From an uncultured Clostridia bacterium (GTDB lineage Bacteria > Bacillota > Clostridia > Oscillospirales > Acutalibacteraceae), in contig CAMOTT010000015.1 in assembly GCA_946626015.1 (NCBI GenBank), positions 1 to 24,042 of the forward strand: a DNA stretch of 24,042 nt. The letters are read 5' to 3'. The notes under the pieces were generated by a model. The model searched no databases and was not told where the DNA came from. It saw nothing but the letters and a program-made list of their open reading frames with translations. A program made the position numbers and the translations under genes. Positions 5,986 to 12,659 of this stretch are shown piece after piece; within the stretch, counting starts at the first letter, position 1; each line of letters starts with the position of its first letter.

Positions 5986-7017
5986 ATGAAAAAGATCGTT
6001 ACTCTTTTACTCGCCGTCGTGATGATGTTCTCTCTCGCGGCGTGCTCGTCAAAAAGCTCTCTCCCTTCATCGGAAACCAAAACGCCGACGATTGGGGCAA
6101 TGCCCTCAGATCCCGCAAATTCGCCGGATAAATCCGCGACGGATACCGGTACTAACAACGGTTCCCGTATCCTCGTTGCTTATTTTTCCGCAACGGGGCA
6201 TACAGCTCAGATTGCGGAATATGCGGCGGATATACTCGGCGCTGATCTTTATGAGATCAAAGCAAAACAGCCGTACAGCGAAGCCGATCTTGCCTATTAT
6301 ACAGACGGACGGTGCGATAAAGAGCAGGCCGATCCCGGTGTTCGTCCGGAGATCGACGGAAAAGTCGGGAATATGGAACAGTACGACACTGTACTGATCG
6401 GGCATCCGATCTGGTACGGGCAGGCGCCGCGTATTATCAGCACGTTTCTTGAAAGCTATAATTTTGCGAACAAAACCCTTGTGACTTTCTGTACCTCCGG
6501 TTCCAGCGGTCTGGGATCCAGCGCGAGCAATCTGTACGGACTTGTGCCGTCAAGCGTAAAATGGCTTGAAAGCAGACGGTTTGCGATCGGTTCTTCCAAA
6601 GACGAGGTCGCCGCGTGGCTGACGGATATCGGGCTTGAGGAAGATCCGGAGGTGAATGAAATGAAAATACAGATCACAACCGGCGGAAAGACAATGACCG
6701 CAACGCTCTCAAACAATGCTTCCGCTGCTGCTTTCTACAAGCTGCTCAACAATGGGCCTGTTACCGTCGAGATGCGTGACTACGGCGGATTTGAAAAAGT
6801 CGGTCCCCTCGGAACAAGTATTGTCAGAACCGACGGGAGCATCACGGCAAAGCCCGGCGACATAATTCTGTATCAGGGCGATCAGGTCACTATCTACTAT
6901 GGGACGAACACATGGGACTTCACCCTTCTCGGCCGCATTGACGGCGCTTCGGAAGAAAGCATGAGATCATTTCTCGGCGACGGCGACCCGACGGTCACAT
7001 TTAAGATCCCGGAGTAA
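5986..7017 (+). CDS. Lipoprotein: flavodoxin domain fused to cyclophilin-like domain
   Basis: 343 residues from ATG 5986; an upstream in-frame GTG at 5956 is less likely because the signal peptide begins at 5986. Residues 1-20 are a lipoprotein signal (MKKI, hydrophobic core, lipobox LAAC with Cys20), then a Ser/Pro/Thr-rich linker to about 58. Residues 60-216 are a flavodoxin domain (RILVAYFSATGHTAQIAEYA, IGHPIWYGQAPRIISTF, FCTSGSSGLGSSA). Residues 226-343 resemble the stand-alone cyclophilin-like fold proteins (MKIQITTGGKTMTATLSNN, GDIILYQGDQVTIYYG, WDFTLLGRID). The product should be anchored to the outer face of the membrane. A strong ribosome site at 6648-6655 just before codon 226 suggests the second domain was, or still is, translated alone. 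The gene starts 11 bases after the flavodoxin gene; its own ribosome site is weak, pointing to translational coupling. Confidence 0.88.
   Translation: MKKIVTLLLAVVMMFSLAACSSKSSLPSSETKTPTIGAMPSDPANSPDKSATDTGTNNGSRILVAYFSATGHTAQIAEYAADILGADLYEIKAKQPYSEADLAYYTDGRCDKEQADPGVRPEIDGKVGNMEQYDTVLIGHPIWYGQAPRIISTFLESYNFANKTLVTFCTSGSSGLGSSASNLYGLVPSSVKWLESRRFAIGSSKDEVAAWLTDIGLEEDPEVNEMKIQITTGGKTMTATLSNNASAAAFYKLLNNGPVTVEMRDYGGFEKVGPLGTSIVRTDGSITAKPGDIILYQGDQVTIYYGTNTWDFTLLGRIDGASEESMRSFLGDGDPTVTFKIPE
6648..6663 (+). promoter_or_regulatory. Internal ribosome site and start at the cyclophilin-like domain
   Basis: GGAGGTGA (6648-6655) is followed five bases later by ATG 6661, codon 226 of the lipoprotein, exactly where the cyclophilin-like domain begins (MKIQITTGG). 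The downstream reading frame gives a 118-residue product, close to the size of free-standing members of that family. It may be a relic of a gene fusion or a working internal start that yields a cytosolic copy. Confidence 0.55.
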
Positions 7018-7063
7018 TTTGTACGGAAAAAAGAAATAATCACAATTTGGGAGGCAATTTATA

Positions 7064-7681
7064 ATGAAAGTACTGATAATCAACGGCAGTCCGAGAGTGG
7101 GAGGAAACACTTCTATCGCTCTCAACGAGATGGTAAACGTGTTTCAGGAGAACGGCGTCGATACCGATGTTGTACAGATCGGGAACAAGGATATTCGCGG
7201 CTGTATCGCTTGCGGAAGCTGCGGCAAAACCGGCAAATGCGTATTCGATGACGCCGTCAACGAACTCGCGCCGAAATTTAAAGAGGCGGACGGGATCGTT
7301 GTTGCGTCTCCCGTATATTACGCCTCTGCGAACGCAACGCTGATTGCCTGCCTTGACAGACTTTTTTACAGCACCGGTTTTGACAAGACCATGAAGGTCG
7401 GCGCAAGCGTTGTCATTGCCCGCCGCGGCGGCTGCTCGGCAACCTTTGACGAGCTGAACAAGTATTTCACGATCTGCGGTATGCCGGTTGCGTCGAGCCA
7501 GTATTGGAACTGCGCCCACGGCAGAGAGAAAGGTCAGGTCGCCGAAGACCTTGAAGGACTTCAGACGATGCGCACCCTTGCCCGCAATATGACTTTCCTG
7601 ATGAAATCCATCGCGCTCGGCAAAGAAAAATACGGTCTGCCTGCAAAAGAAGAATGGCAGCCAACGCATTTTATCAGATAA
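7064..7681 (+). CDS. Iron-sulfur flavoprotein-like NAD(P)H-dependent oxidoreductase
   Basis: 205 residues. The N-terminus KVLIINGSPRVGGNTSIALN (2-21) is the FMN-binding opening of the NADPH-dependent FMN reductase/flavodoxin-like superfamily. At about 47-59 the cysteines run C-x2-C-x2-C-x5-C (GCIACGSCGKTGKC), matching the compact motif that binds a [4Fe-4S] cluster in archaeal and clostridial iron-sulfur flavoproteins (Isf). Then come VVASPVYYASANATLIACLD (about 83-102) and a family-like C-terminus. Such proteins pass electrons between ferredoxin or thioredoxin systems and acceptors such as oxygen or peroxide. A TGGGAGGC ribosome site precedes it, 46 bases after the lipoprotein gene. It is the last gene before the terminators. 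Confidence 0.88.
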   Translation: MKVLIINGSPRVGGNTSIALNEMVNVFQENGVDTDVVQIGNKDIRGCIACGSCGKTGKCVFDDAVNELAPKFKEADGIVVASPVYYASANATLIACLDRLFYSTGFDKTMKVGASVVIARRGGCSATFDELNKYFTICGMPVASSQYWNCAHGREKGQVAEDLEGLQTMRTLARNMTFLMKSIALGKEKYGLPAKEEWQPTHFIR

Positions 7682-7698
7682 AAGAGCTTAATTGACGC

Positions 7699-7737
7699 TT
7701 ACGGCACGGGATCCGGGATATTCCCCCCTTGCCGTAG
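7699..7737 (+). repeat. Long imperfect hairpin after the redox operon
   Basis: TACGGCA (7700-7706) pairs with TGCCGTA (7730-7736), with further G/C-rich pairing possible inside the loop (CGGGA against TCCCCC). No T-run follows directly. It may protect the 3' end or assist the terminator that follows. Confidence 0.4.
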
Positions 7738-7749
7738 GAACGGCTATAT

Positions 7750-7790
7750 AAAAAGACAAGTACGATCCAACAAATCATACTTGTCTTTTT
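7750..7790. terminator. Strong intrinsic terminator
   Basis: AAAAAGACAAGTA (7750-7762) and TACTTGTCTTTTT (7778-7790) are perfect 13-bp complements around a 15-base loop, with the T-run at the 3' edge. The A-run on the other side makes it usable in both directions. It ends the TetR operon. Confidence 0.85.
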
Positions 7791-7947
7791 GCTCATTTTT
7801 ATCGCAAACGGTTTTTACAGTTACAAAACAGAACCGATCACGATGGTATCTTTATAACCGGCAAAAAGAAAAGTGCGCGTCGTGTTATTCTAACACAATG
7901 TTGTAAAATAAACAACAAAAGCATTCCCGGCTTCCTGCTTTTTTCTG
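7791..7947. other. Intergenic stretch before the lyase gene
   Basis: No gene seen. It contains a perfect hairpin or operator-like palindrome GTGTTA-TTC-TAACAC (7882-7896) and a second hairpin AAAAGCA (7917-7923) with TGCTTTT (7936-7942) that runs into TT and could act as a weak terminator. The palindrome lies about 50 bases ahead of the lyase -35 box and might bind a regulator. Confidence 0.4.
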
Positions 7948-7976
7948 TTGAAAATTGTTTTTAAACATGGTAATAT
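7948..7976 (+). promoter_or_regulatory. Promoter of the polysaccharide lyase gene
   Basis: TTGAAA (7948-7953) and TAATAT (7971-7976) with 17-bp spacing, in a T-rich context. A start near 7983 leaves a short leader before AGGAGG (7997-8002) and ATG 8011. Confidence 0.6.
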
Positions 7977-8010
7977 TTTATTATAAAAACTATATCAGGA
8001 GGAAAGCACT

Positions 8011-9903
8011 ATGATAGGACCTATACAAAAGTTTTTCAGCCTCATTCTCGTTACGCTGATGATAAACTTTTCTTCCCTTTTCGGCGCTGGAGGCAAAGAG
8101 GCTGTCAAGGCCATATCCGAAAACGTGACAAACGGCCTTTTGAGCGGAACGATGTCCACCTTCGGAGGCTCTGATATTTATGATCCGGGTCAATTGGTGT
8201 CGCTCATTTCTTACGACGGAGACGGCAACTGCTATTTTGCCGATATAGATTACGCCAACGAGGCCAGAGCCGCATGGCCTGCGGAGAAGCATCTCAACCG
8301 TACCGAAAGGCTGGCCATCATTTACAGGCTTGAAAGAGACACCGCAAAAAAAGAGGAATATAAAACTCTCGTGCTCAAGCTCCTTGATCACTGGATAAAG
8401 CAGGATTATCAAAATTCCAACTGGTGGTACAACAAGCTTTCAAATCCCAATATTCTCGGTGAGATAGGTATACTCATGCAGCCCGATCTCAGCCCAGACC
8501 AGCTTAAAAAGCTGTCTGTCCTTGTGGGGCGCGGATGTTTCCTTGTGGATCCTGTCCTGCGCGTCTATACGGGAGCCAATGCCGTGGATCTTTCCATGTC
8601 CTCCATCAAATTCGGCGTGCTCACCGGCAACACCGCTTCCATAAAGTCGGCGCTCCGGGTAGTGGCAAATGATCTGGACTATTCTCTTATAGAGGGGCTC
8701 AAAAAGGACGGAACCTTTTTCCAGCACGGCACACGGCTCTACATGGGCGGTTACGGCATTGAGTTCATCAAAGCCATATCCAACGTCATCTGCATGGTGG
8801 ACGGCACAGAATACACGTTTTCGAGCAAACAGCTTGAGCCTTTCTCAAAGTTCCTGTTGACAGGTCTGCGGAAAATGAGCTTCGGCAGCACCCTTGACCC
8901 CAACGTCATGGGCAGATCCGTTTCAAGGTTCAACGCTCAGCCTCTTCAGGGCATCGTGCAGGATCTTATACGGCTTTCCAATACCAAGGCTATGCCGGGC
9001 AAAGCTGAGCTGAGAGAATACGCGCTTTCAATACAGAACAACACAAAAAACAATTACGGGCTTCACTACTACGACAAGGCAAACTTCCTTGTTGTCAACA
9101 ATGAGGATTTCTATTTCAGCTTCCTCGGCGGAGACAGCACCATGCTCTATTCCGAGATCACCAACGACGAGAACATACTCTGCTACAACTCCTCCTTCCC
9201 CGGGGTCACCACAATCATGCGCACAGGCAATGAGCTGACCAACATCAGCCCTCTGTACGACTATTCTCTCGTTCCCGGAACCACAGCGGTTTACGAAAGC
9301 GATGCTGAGCTTGCCGCCCACAAAGACCCCTCCTACCGCATACTGCCCGGGCTTTACGGCAGCGCCACAGCCAACGGCGCGGCGGCGGTATTTGCAAAGA
9401 CAAAGCACGAGGGCATCAGCATGACGATCTCCTGCTTTGCCACAAACGACGCTGTTATACTGCTCGGCGCAGGCATGAAAAACTCCAAGGGCAGGCAGAT
9501 GTTCACCACCCTTGACCAGTCCTATTACGCCGGCTCCTTCACTCAGGAGGGCAACAAGGTCATACACAACGGCATAAAGTACGAGCTCCTTGAGGGCGGC
9601 GATCTTCTTGCCTCAAACAACCATCGCACAGGCAGCTGGAGGAGGAACAACCTCGCCCAGCCCGATATATACGCCGAGGGAGACGTGTTTACCATCTTTA
9701 CAGCAAACACCGGCTCCTACGCCTATTCCGTGATGTCCGAAAACACCAACGCAGAATTCAAGGTGATCATGAACACAGAAAAGATACAGGCAGTCAGACT
9801 GCCGGACGGCAGGATAGCCGCTTCTTTCCTGGCATCAAGCAGCTTTGATTATAACGGCGCCGCCTACCGCGGCCTTGCCGGGCACGCTTATATTTTCGGC
9901 TGA
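8011..9903 (+). CDS. Secreted polysaccharide lyase, family 8 (hyaluronate/chondroitin/xanthan lyase type)
   Basis: 630 residues. A hydrophobic N-terminus (about 7-25) suggests a signal peptide or anchor. The alpha-domain signatures of family PL8 are visible: NSNWWYNKL (136-143), VYTGANAVDLS (185-195, Asn190), DGTFFQHGTRLYMGGYG (233-249, His239 and Tyr248) and GRSVSRF (301-307, Arg302 and Arg306). Asn190, His239 and Tyr248 line up with the catalytic Asn-His-Tyr of pneumococcal hyaluronate lyase by spacing (His to Tyr is 9). Residues from about 330 onward form the beta-sandwich part. At 630 residues it is shorter than typical 700-1000 residue members, with no binding modules or sortase signal. 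It should cleave an acidic polysaccharide by beta-elimination; the exact substrate is not determinable. It is monocistronic, with its own promoter and terminator. Confidence 0.88.
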   Translation: MIGPIQKFFSLILVTLMINFSSLFGAGGKEAVKAISENVTNGLLSGTMSTFGGSDIYDPGQLVSLISYDGDGNCYFADIDYANEARAAWPAEKHLNRTERLAIIYRLERDTAKKEEYKTLVLKLLDHWIKQDYQNSNWWYNKLSNPNILGEIGILMQPDLSPDQLKKLSVLVGRGCFLVDPVLRVYTGANAVDLSMSSIKFGVLTGNTASIKSALRVVANDLDYSLIEGLKKDGTFFQHGTRLYMGGYGIEFIKAISNVICMVDGTEYTFSSKQLEPFSKFLLTGLRKMSFGSTLDPNVMGRSVSRFNAQPLQGIVQDLIRLSNTKAMPGKAELREYALSIQNNTKNNYGLHYYDKANFLVVNNEDFYFSFLGGDSTMLYSEITNDENILCYNSSFPGVTTIMRTGNELTNISPLYDYSLVPGTTAVYESDAELAAHKDPSYRILPGLYGSATANGAAAVFAKTKHEGISMTISCFATNDAVILLGAGMKNSKGRQMFTTLDQSYYAGSFTQEGNKVIHNGIKYELLEGGDLLASNNHRTGSWRRNNLAQPDIYAEGDVFTIFTANTGSYAYSVMSENTNAEFKVIMNTEKIQAVRLPDGRIAASFLASSSFDYNGAAYRGLAGHAYIFG

Positions 9904-9929
9904 TACACAAAACTGAACAGTATGCAAAA

Positions 9930-9976
9930 AGACCGGCCGGTCAGGCGCCAAGTGCCCATCGGTCGGTCTCGTTTTA
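9930..9976. terminator. Bidirectional terminator between the lyase and DUF554 genes
   Basis: AGACCGGCCGGT (9930-9941) pairs with ATCGGTCGGTCT (9958-9969) with G-U pairs only. The + strand continues CGTTTTATTATTT, and the - strand continues TTTTTGC, so it can end both convergent genes. Confidence 0.8.
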
Positions 9977-9987
9977 TTATTTATCAT

Positions 9988-10713
9988 TTACCACGATATC
10001 GGCAGGAAGGCTGCCGCCACAGCCAGCAAAACTGCCGGGATCATATTGGCCACTCTGACCTTCTTACCCCACACAAGGTTCACGCCAACACAGAAGATCA
10101 ATATTGAGCCAACCAGTGAGATATAGCTCACCGCAAGTTCGGTCATATAGGGCTTTATGAACACGGCCAGCAGTGTGATCGCTCCCTGAAAGACGAACAC
10201 CGGTATGGCGGAGAAAATACAGCCAACGCCCATTGAGCCTGTCATTACCATCACTATTATCAGATCCAGAATGGACTTTGTTGCAAGGATCGACCAGTCC
10301 CCGGATATACCGTCCTGTATGGCGCCCATTATCGCCATGGCGCCTATTGAAACGGTAAATGAGGCGTTCATAAAACCTGTGACGAAGTTGTTGTCCCCGG
10401 AGTTGCCGGTTTTTCTTTTGAGCCATTCACCGAACCTCTCAAAAAGACCCTCTATGTTTATAAGCTCGCCTATCAGCGTACCCAAGGTCAGGCAGGCCGT
10501 CACAAGCATGGCCTTGCCGCTGGTCAGGCCGCCTTTTTCTATTGCAAGCATTTTCTCCATTGCCCCTGCTATGGCGATGAACATAACGCTGATGCCGCAG
10601 GACTTGCACAGGGATTCCTGATGCCGCTCCTTGAGCAGCTTGCCGAACAGCAAGCCGAATATTCCTCCCAGGACTATACCCCCTGAGTTTATTATCGTAC
10701 CAAGCCCTATCAT
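9988..10713 (-). CDS. DUF554 (YqgA-like) membrane protein
   Basis: 241 residues, glycine-rich and strongly hydrophobic, with about six to seven membrane segments. The N-terminus GLGTIINSGGIVLGGIFGLL and the internal GFMNASFTVSIGAMAIMGAI and DGISGDWSILATKSILDLI are hallmarks of the DUF554 family, whose function is unknown. The start at 10713 is supported by AAAGGAGA seven bases upstream on the - strand. It lies 24 bases after the nitroreductase gene and probably shares its transcript. Confidence 0.88.
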   Translation of the reverse strand: MIGLGTIINSGGIVLGGIFGLLFGKLLKERHQESLCKSCGISVMFIAIAGAMEKMLAIEKGGLTSGKAMLVTACLTLGTLIGELINIEGLFERFGEWLKRKTGNSGDNNFVTGFMNASFTVSIGAMAIMGAIQDGISGDWSILATKSILDLIIVMVMTGSMGVGCIFSAIPVFVFQGAITLLAVFIKPYMTELAVSYISLVGSILIFCVGVNLVWGKKVRVANMIPAVLLAVAAAFLPISW

Positions 10714-10737
10714 ACTATCTCCTTTTTACGCGAAGCC

Positions 10738-11313
10738 TCAGCAAAACAGATCCTCCGGCTTCCTTTTGGGAACGTAGTGGACGTCGTTTTCGTCGCGGTA
10801 GTATTTTGTGCTGCCGTCCTCGCCAACATCGGTGATCACGATCTTTTCCGCCGGTTTTCCTACGGCAAGGATAAGCAGAGGAACTATGTTTTCGGGAAAG
10901 CCGAGCTTCTCCTTGACTTCGTCAGGGGAGAAATTGCCTATCATACAACCGCCCAGACCGTCCTCAACAGCGGCCAGGAGTATGGTCTGCGCCACTATTC
11001 CCACATCCTTGAGGAACATATTGAGGTTTGGCGAAAGCCTGGTATCCTGACAAATTATAACAAAGGCCGTGGGGCACATTCCCTTATGGGGCAGGGTCAG
11101 CTCCGGCAGCGCCCTCCCCCACCTTGTCATGGACTGGATGAGAGCCACTTCTTCCTTTTCAAACGCGATATGATACCTGAGGGGCTGAATGTTTACGCTG
11201 GAGGCTGCGTATCTGGTAAGATCTACGTATTTCCTGAGCTGTTCCTCCGTCACGGGACAAGATTCGTCATACCCGCGGTAACTGCGGTTCTTGATAACCA
11301 GATCTTTAAGCAT
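10738..11313 (-). CDS. Nitroreductase-family flavoprotein
   Basis: 191 residues from ATG 11313; a longer in-frame start at 11412 adds 33 residues that do not look like the family and cross the ferredoxin terminator. The N-terminus MLKDLVIKNRSYRGYDESCP carries the Arg-Ser-x-Arg FMN-binding motif of nitroreductases, followed by RYAASSVNIQPLRYHIA, the AAS-NxQP-R segment. LAAVEDGLGGCMIGNF is the second FMN contact region, and LLILAVGKPAE a conserved strand. Such enzymes use NAD(P)H to reduce nitro compounds, quinones or flavins. Ribosome site GTGGTGA is modest. The gene shares a probable transcript with the DUF554 gene downstream; the physiological substrate is unknown. Confidence 0.88.
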   Translation of the reverse strand: MLKDLVIKNRSYRGYDESCPVTEEQLRKYVDLTRYAASSVNIQPLRYHIAFEKEEVALIQSMTRWGRALPELTLPHKGMCPTAFVIICQDTRLSPNLNMFLKDVGIVAQTILLAAVEDGLGGCMIGNFSPDEVKEKLGFPENIVPLLILAVGKPAEKIVITDVGEDGSTKYYRDENDVHYVPKRKPEDLFC

Positions 11314-11395
11314 AATATCACCACGATTTAAAAATATTTTGAACGACCTTTGACAAACCGGGATCATTCTCATCATCCGCGGCCGCAAAAATACA

Positions 11396-11425
11396 AAGCA
11401 CCACACTGACAAGAGTGCGGTGCTT
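11396..11425 (-). terminator. Terminator after the ferredoxin gene
   Basis: Read on the - strand, AAGCACCGCACT and AGTGTGGTGCTT form a 12-bp stem with one G-U pair around six bases, followed by TGTATTTTTG. It separates the ferredoxin from the nitroreductase pair. Confidence 0.75.
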
Positions 11426-11448
11426 GTGTACTGCGTTTAAACAACAAA

Positions 11449-11619
11449 TTAGTCTGCCTGAGGAGCACCTACGGGGCAAGTTGACTCACAGCTGCCGCAA
11501 TCAATGCAGGTATCTGCGTCGATAACATACTTACCGTCGCCCTCTGAAATTGCAGATACGGGGCACTCTGCCGCGCAAGCGCCGCAGGAAATGCAATCGT
11601 CACTGATCTTATATGCCAT
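11449..11619 (-). CDS. 2[4Fe-4S] bacterial ferredoxin
   Basis: A 56-residue protein with the two clostridial ferredoxin motifs CISCGACAAECP (Cys9, 12, 15, 19) and CIDCGSCESTCP (Cys38, 41, 44, 48). Length and layout are those of classical low-potential clostridial ferredoxin. AGGAGGT at 11628-11634 gives a strong ribosome site before ATG 11619. It has its own promoter and a strong terminator, consistent with abundant independent expression. It carries electrons between enzymes such as pyruvate:ferredoxin oxidoreductase and hydrogenase. Confidence 0.95.
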   Translation of the reverse strand: MAYKISDDCISCGACAAECPVSAISEGDGKYVIDADTCIDCGSCESTCPVGAPQAD

Positions 11620-11650
11620 TTCAAGTTACCTCCTAACAATATTTTATATC

Positions 11651-11678
11651 ATTCTATCACATACAGCAAAAAAATCAA
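11651..11678 (-). promoter_or_regulatory. Promoter of the ferredoxin gene
   Basis: On the - strand, TTGATT (11678 to 11673) and TAGAAT (11656 to 11651) are spaced by 16 bases, with a T-run in the spacer. A start near 11644 leaves about 25 bases before the ATG. Confidence 0.6.
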
Positions 11679-11708
11679 GTGTTTTATTCTTAATTTTTAA
11701 TTTGAACA

Positions 11709-12572
11709 TTATTCTATGTCTTTTAAAGCTTCAATATCCTCTTTTGCCACGGAGACCTTGGCGTCTCTTATGACCTTCACATCCCGTCTGTGGACGATTA
11801 TCGGGGCAGCCTCCGGCCTTTTTTCAAGCCTGACTTTCAGCATGCCTGTTATGACGTTGCACTCAACCACAGTACCGTTGCCCTCGGAGGTGCGGACTAC
11901 CGAGCCCTGCACCGGGGTCACACGGAGCAGATATTCATAGGAATCCTGCTCATACTTAAGGCAGCACATAAGCCTGCCGCAGGTGCCGCTGATTTTCCCC
12001 GGGTTAAGGGAAAGCCCCTGCTCCTTTGCCATCTTGATCGACACCGGCTGAAAATCCCCAAGGAAGGTGTTGCAGCAAAACGGTCTGCCGCAGATGCCCA
12101 GGCCGCCGACTATTCGCGACTCATCGCGCACGCCCACCTGACGCAGTTCAATCCTTGTGTGGAACACTCCGGCAAGATCCTTTACAAGCTCGCGGAAATC
12201 CACCCTGCCGTCGGCTATGAAATAGAACACTATCTTACTGGAGTCAAAGGTGTACTCAACGTTTATGAGCTTCATCTCAAGCTTATGCTTTGCGACCTTG
12301 GCGTTGAAGATATCGTATGCCTCGGCCTCCTTGGCGGCTTTGCCCTCCATTATCTTAAGATCCTCCGGTGTGGCCACTCTGATAATGGGCTTGAGGGGGC
12401 GGACTATCTCCTCCTCCGCAACATCCCTGTTCTCCACCATCACCTCGCCGCATTCCACGCCCCGGGCGGTCTCGACTATCACCTTTTGCCCTTTTTTTAT
12501 CTTCTTGCCTTCGGGATCAAAATAATATATTTTTCCCACTTCTCTGAACCTGACGCCTATTACTTCAGCCAT
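11709..12572 (-). CDS. ricT: RicT/YaaT, PSP1-domain Fe-S regulatory protein
   Basis: 287 residues. The PSP1/YaaT family is recognised by GVRFREVGKIYYFDP at the N-terminus, RIELRQVGVRDESRIVGGLG (140-159) and the paired cysteine motifs CGRPFCC (161-167) and CGRLMCC (198-204), giving six cysteines. In Bacillus subtilis RicT joins RicA and RicF in an iron-sulfur complex that stimulates RNase Y-dependent mRNA maturation and affects sporulation and competence. The order pstA-holB-ricT matches Bacillus (yaaQ-yaaR-holB-yaaT). A GAAAGG-type site precedes the start; 87 bases, including a hairpin, separate it from holB. Confidence 0.93.
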   Translation of the reverse strand: MAEVIGVRFREVGKIYYFDPEGKKIKKGQKVIVETARGVECGEVMVENRDVAEEEIVRPLKPIIRVATPEDLKIMEGKAAKEAEAYDIFNAKVAKHKLEMKLINVEYTFDSSKIVFYFIADGRVDFRELVKDLAGVFHTRIELRQVGVRDESRIVGGLGICGRPFCCNTFLGDFQPVSIKMAKEQGLSLNPGKISGTCGRLMCCLKYEQDSYEYLLRVTPVQGSVVRTSEGNGTVVECNVITGMLKVRLEKRPEAAPIIVHRRDVKVIRDAKVSVAKEDIEALKDIE

Positions 12573-12592
12573 AATAAAACCTTTCCGGGACG

Positions 12593-12616
12593 CCCTGAAA
12601 AATCAGATCCTCAGGG
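12593..12616 (-). repeat. Small hairpin between holB and ricT
   Basis: CCCTGA (12593-12598) and TCAGGG (12611-12616) pair perfectly around 12 bases. No adequate T-tail is present on the - strand, so read-through into ricT is expected. It may be a processing or stabilising element. Confidence 0.35.
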
Positions 12617-12659
12617 TGCCTTTCCTTTCTTGATGTAATAATAAACCAAAATACCCCGA

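Noticed and set aside
11314..11412. Longer N-terminus for the nitroreductase
   Set aside because: The extra 33 residues do not match the family and their coding DNA overlaps the ferredoxin terminator.
11790..12638. 282-codon open frame on the + strand
   Set aside because: It is antisense to ricT, whose cysteine motifs and family match are clear.
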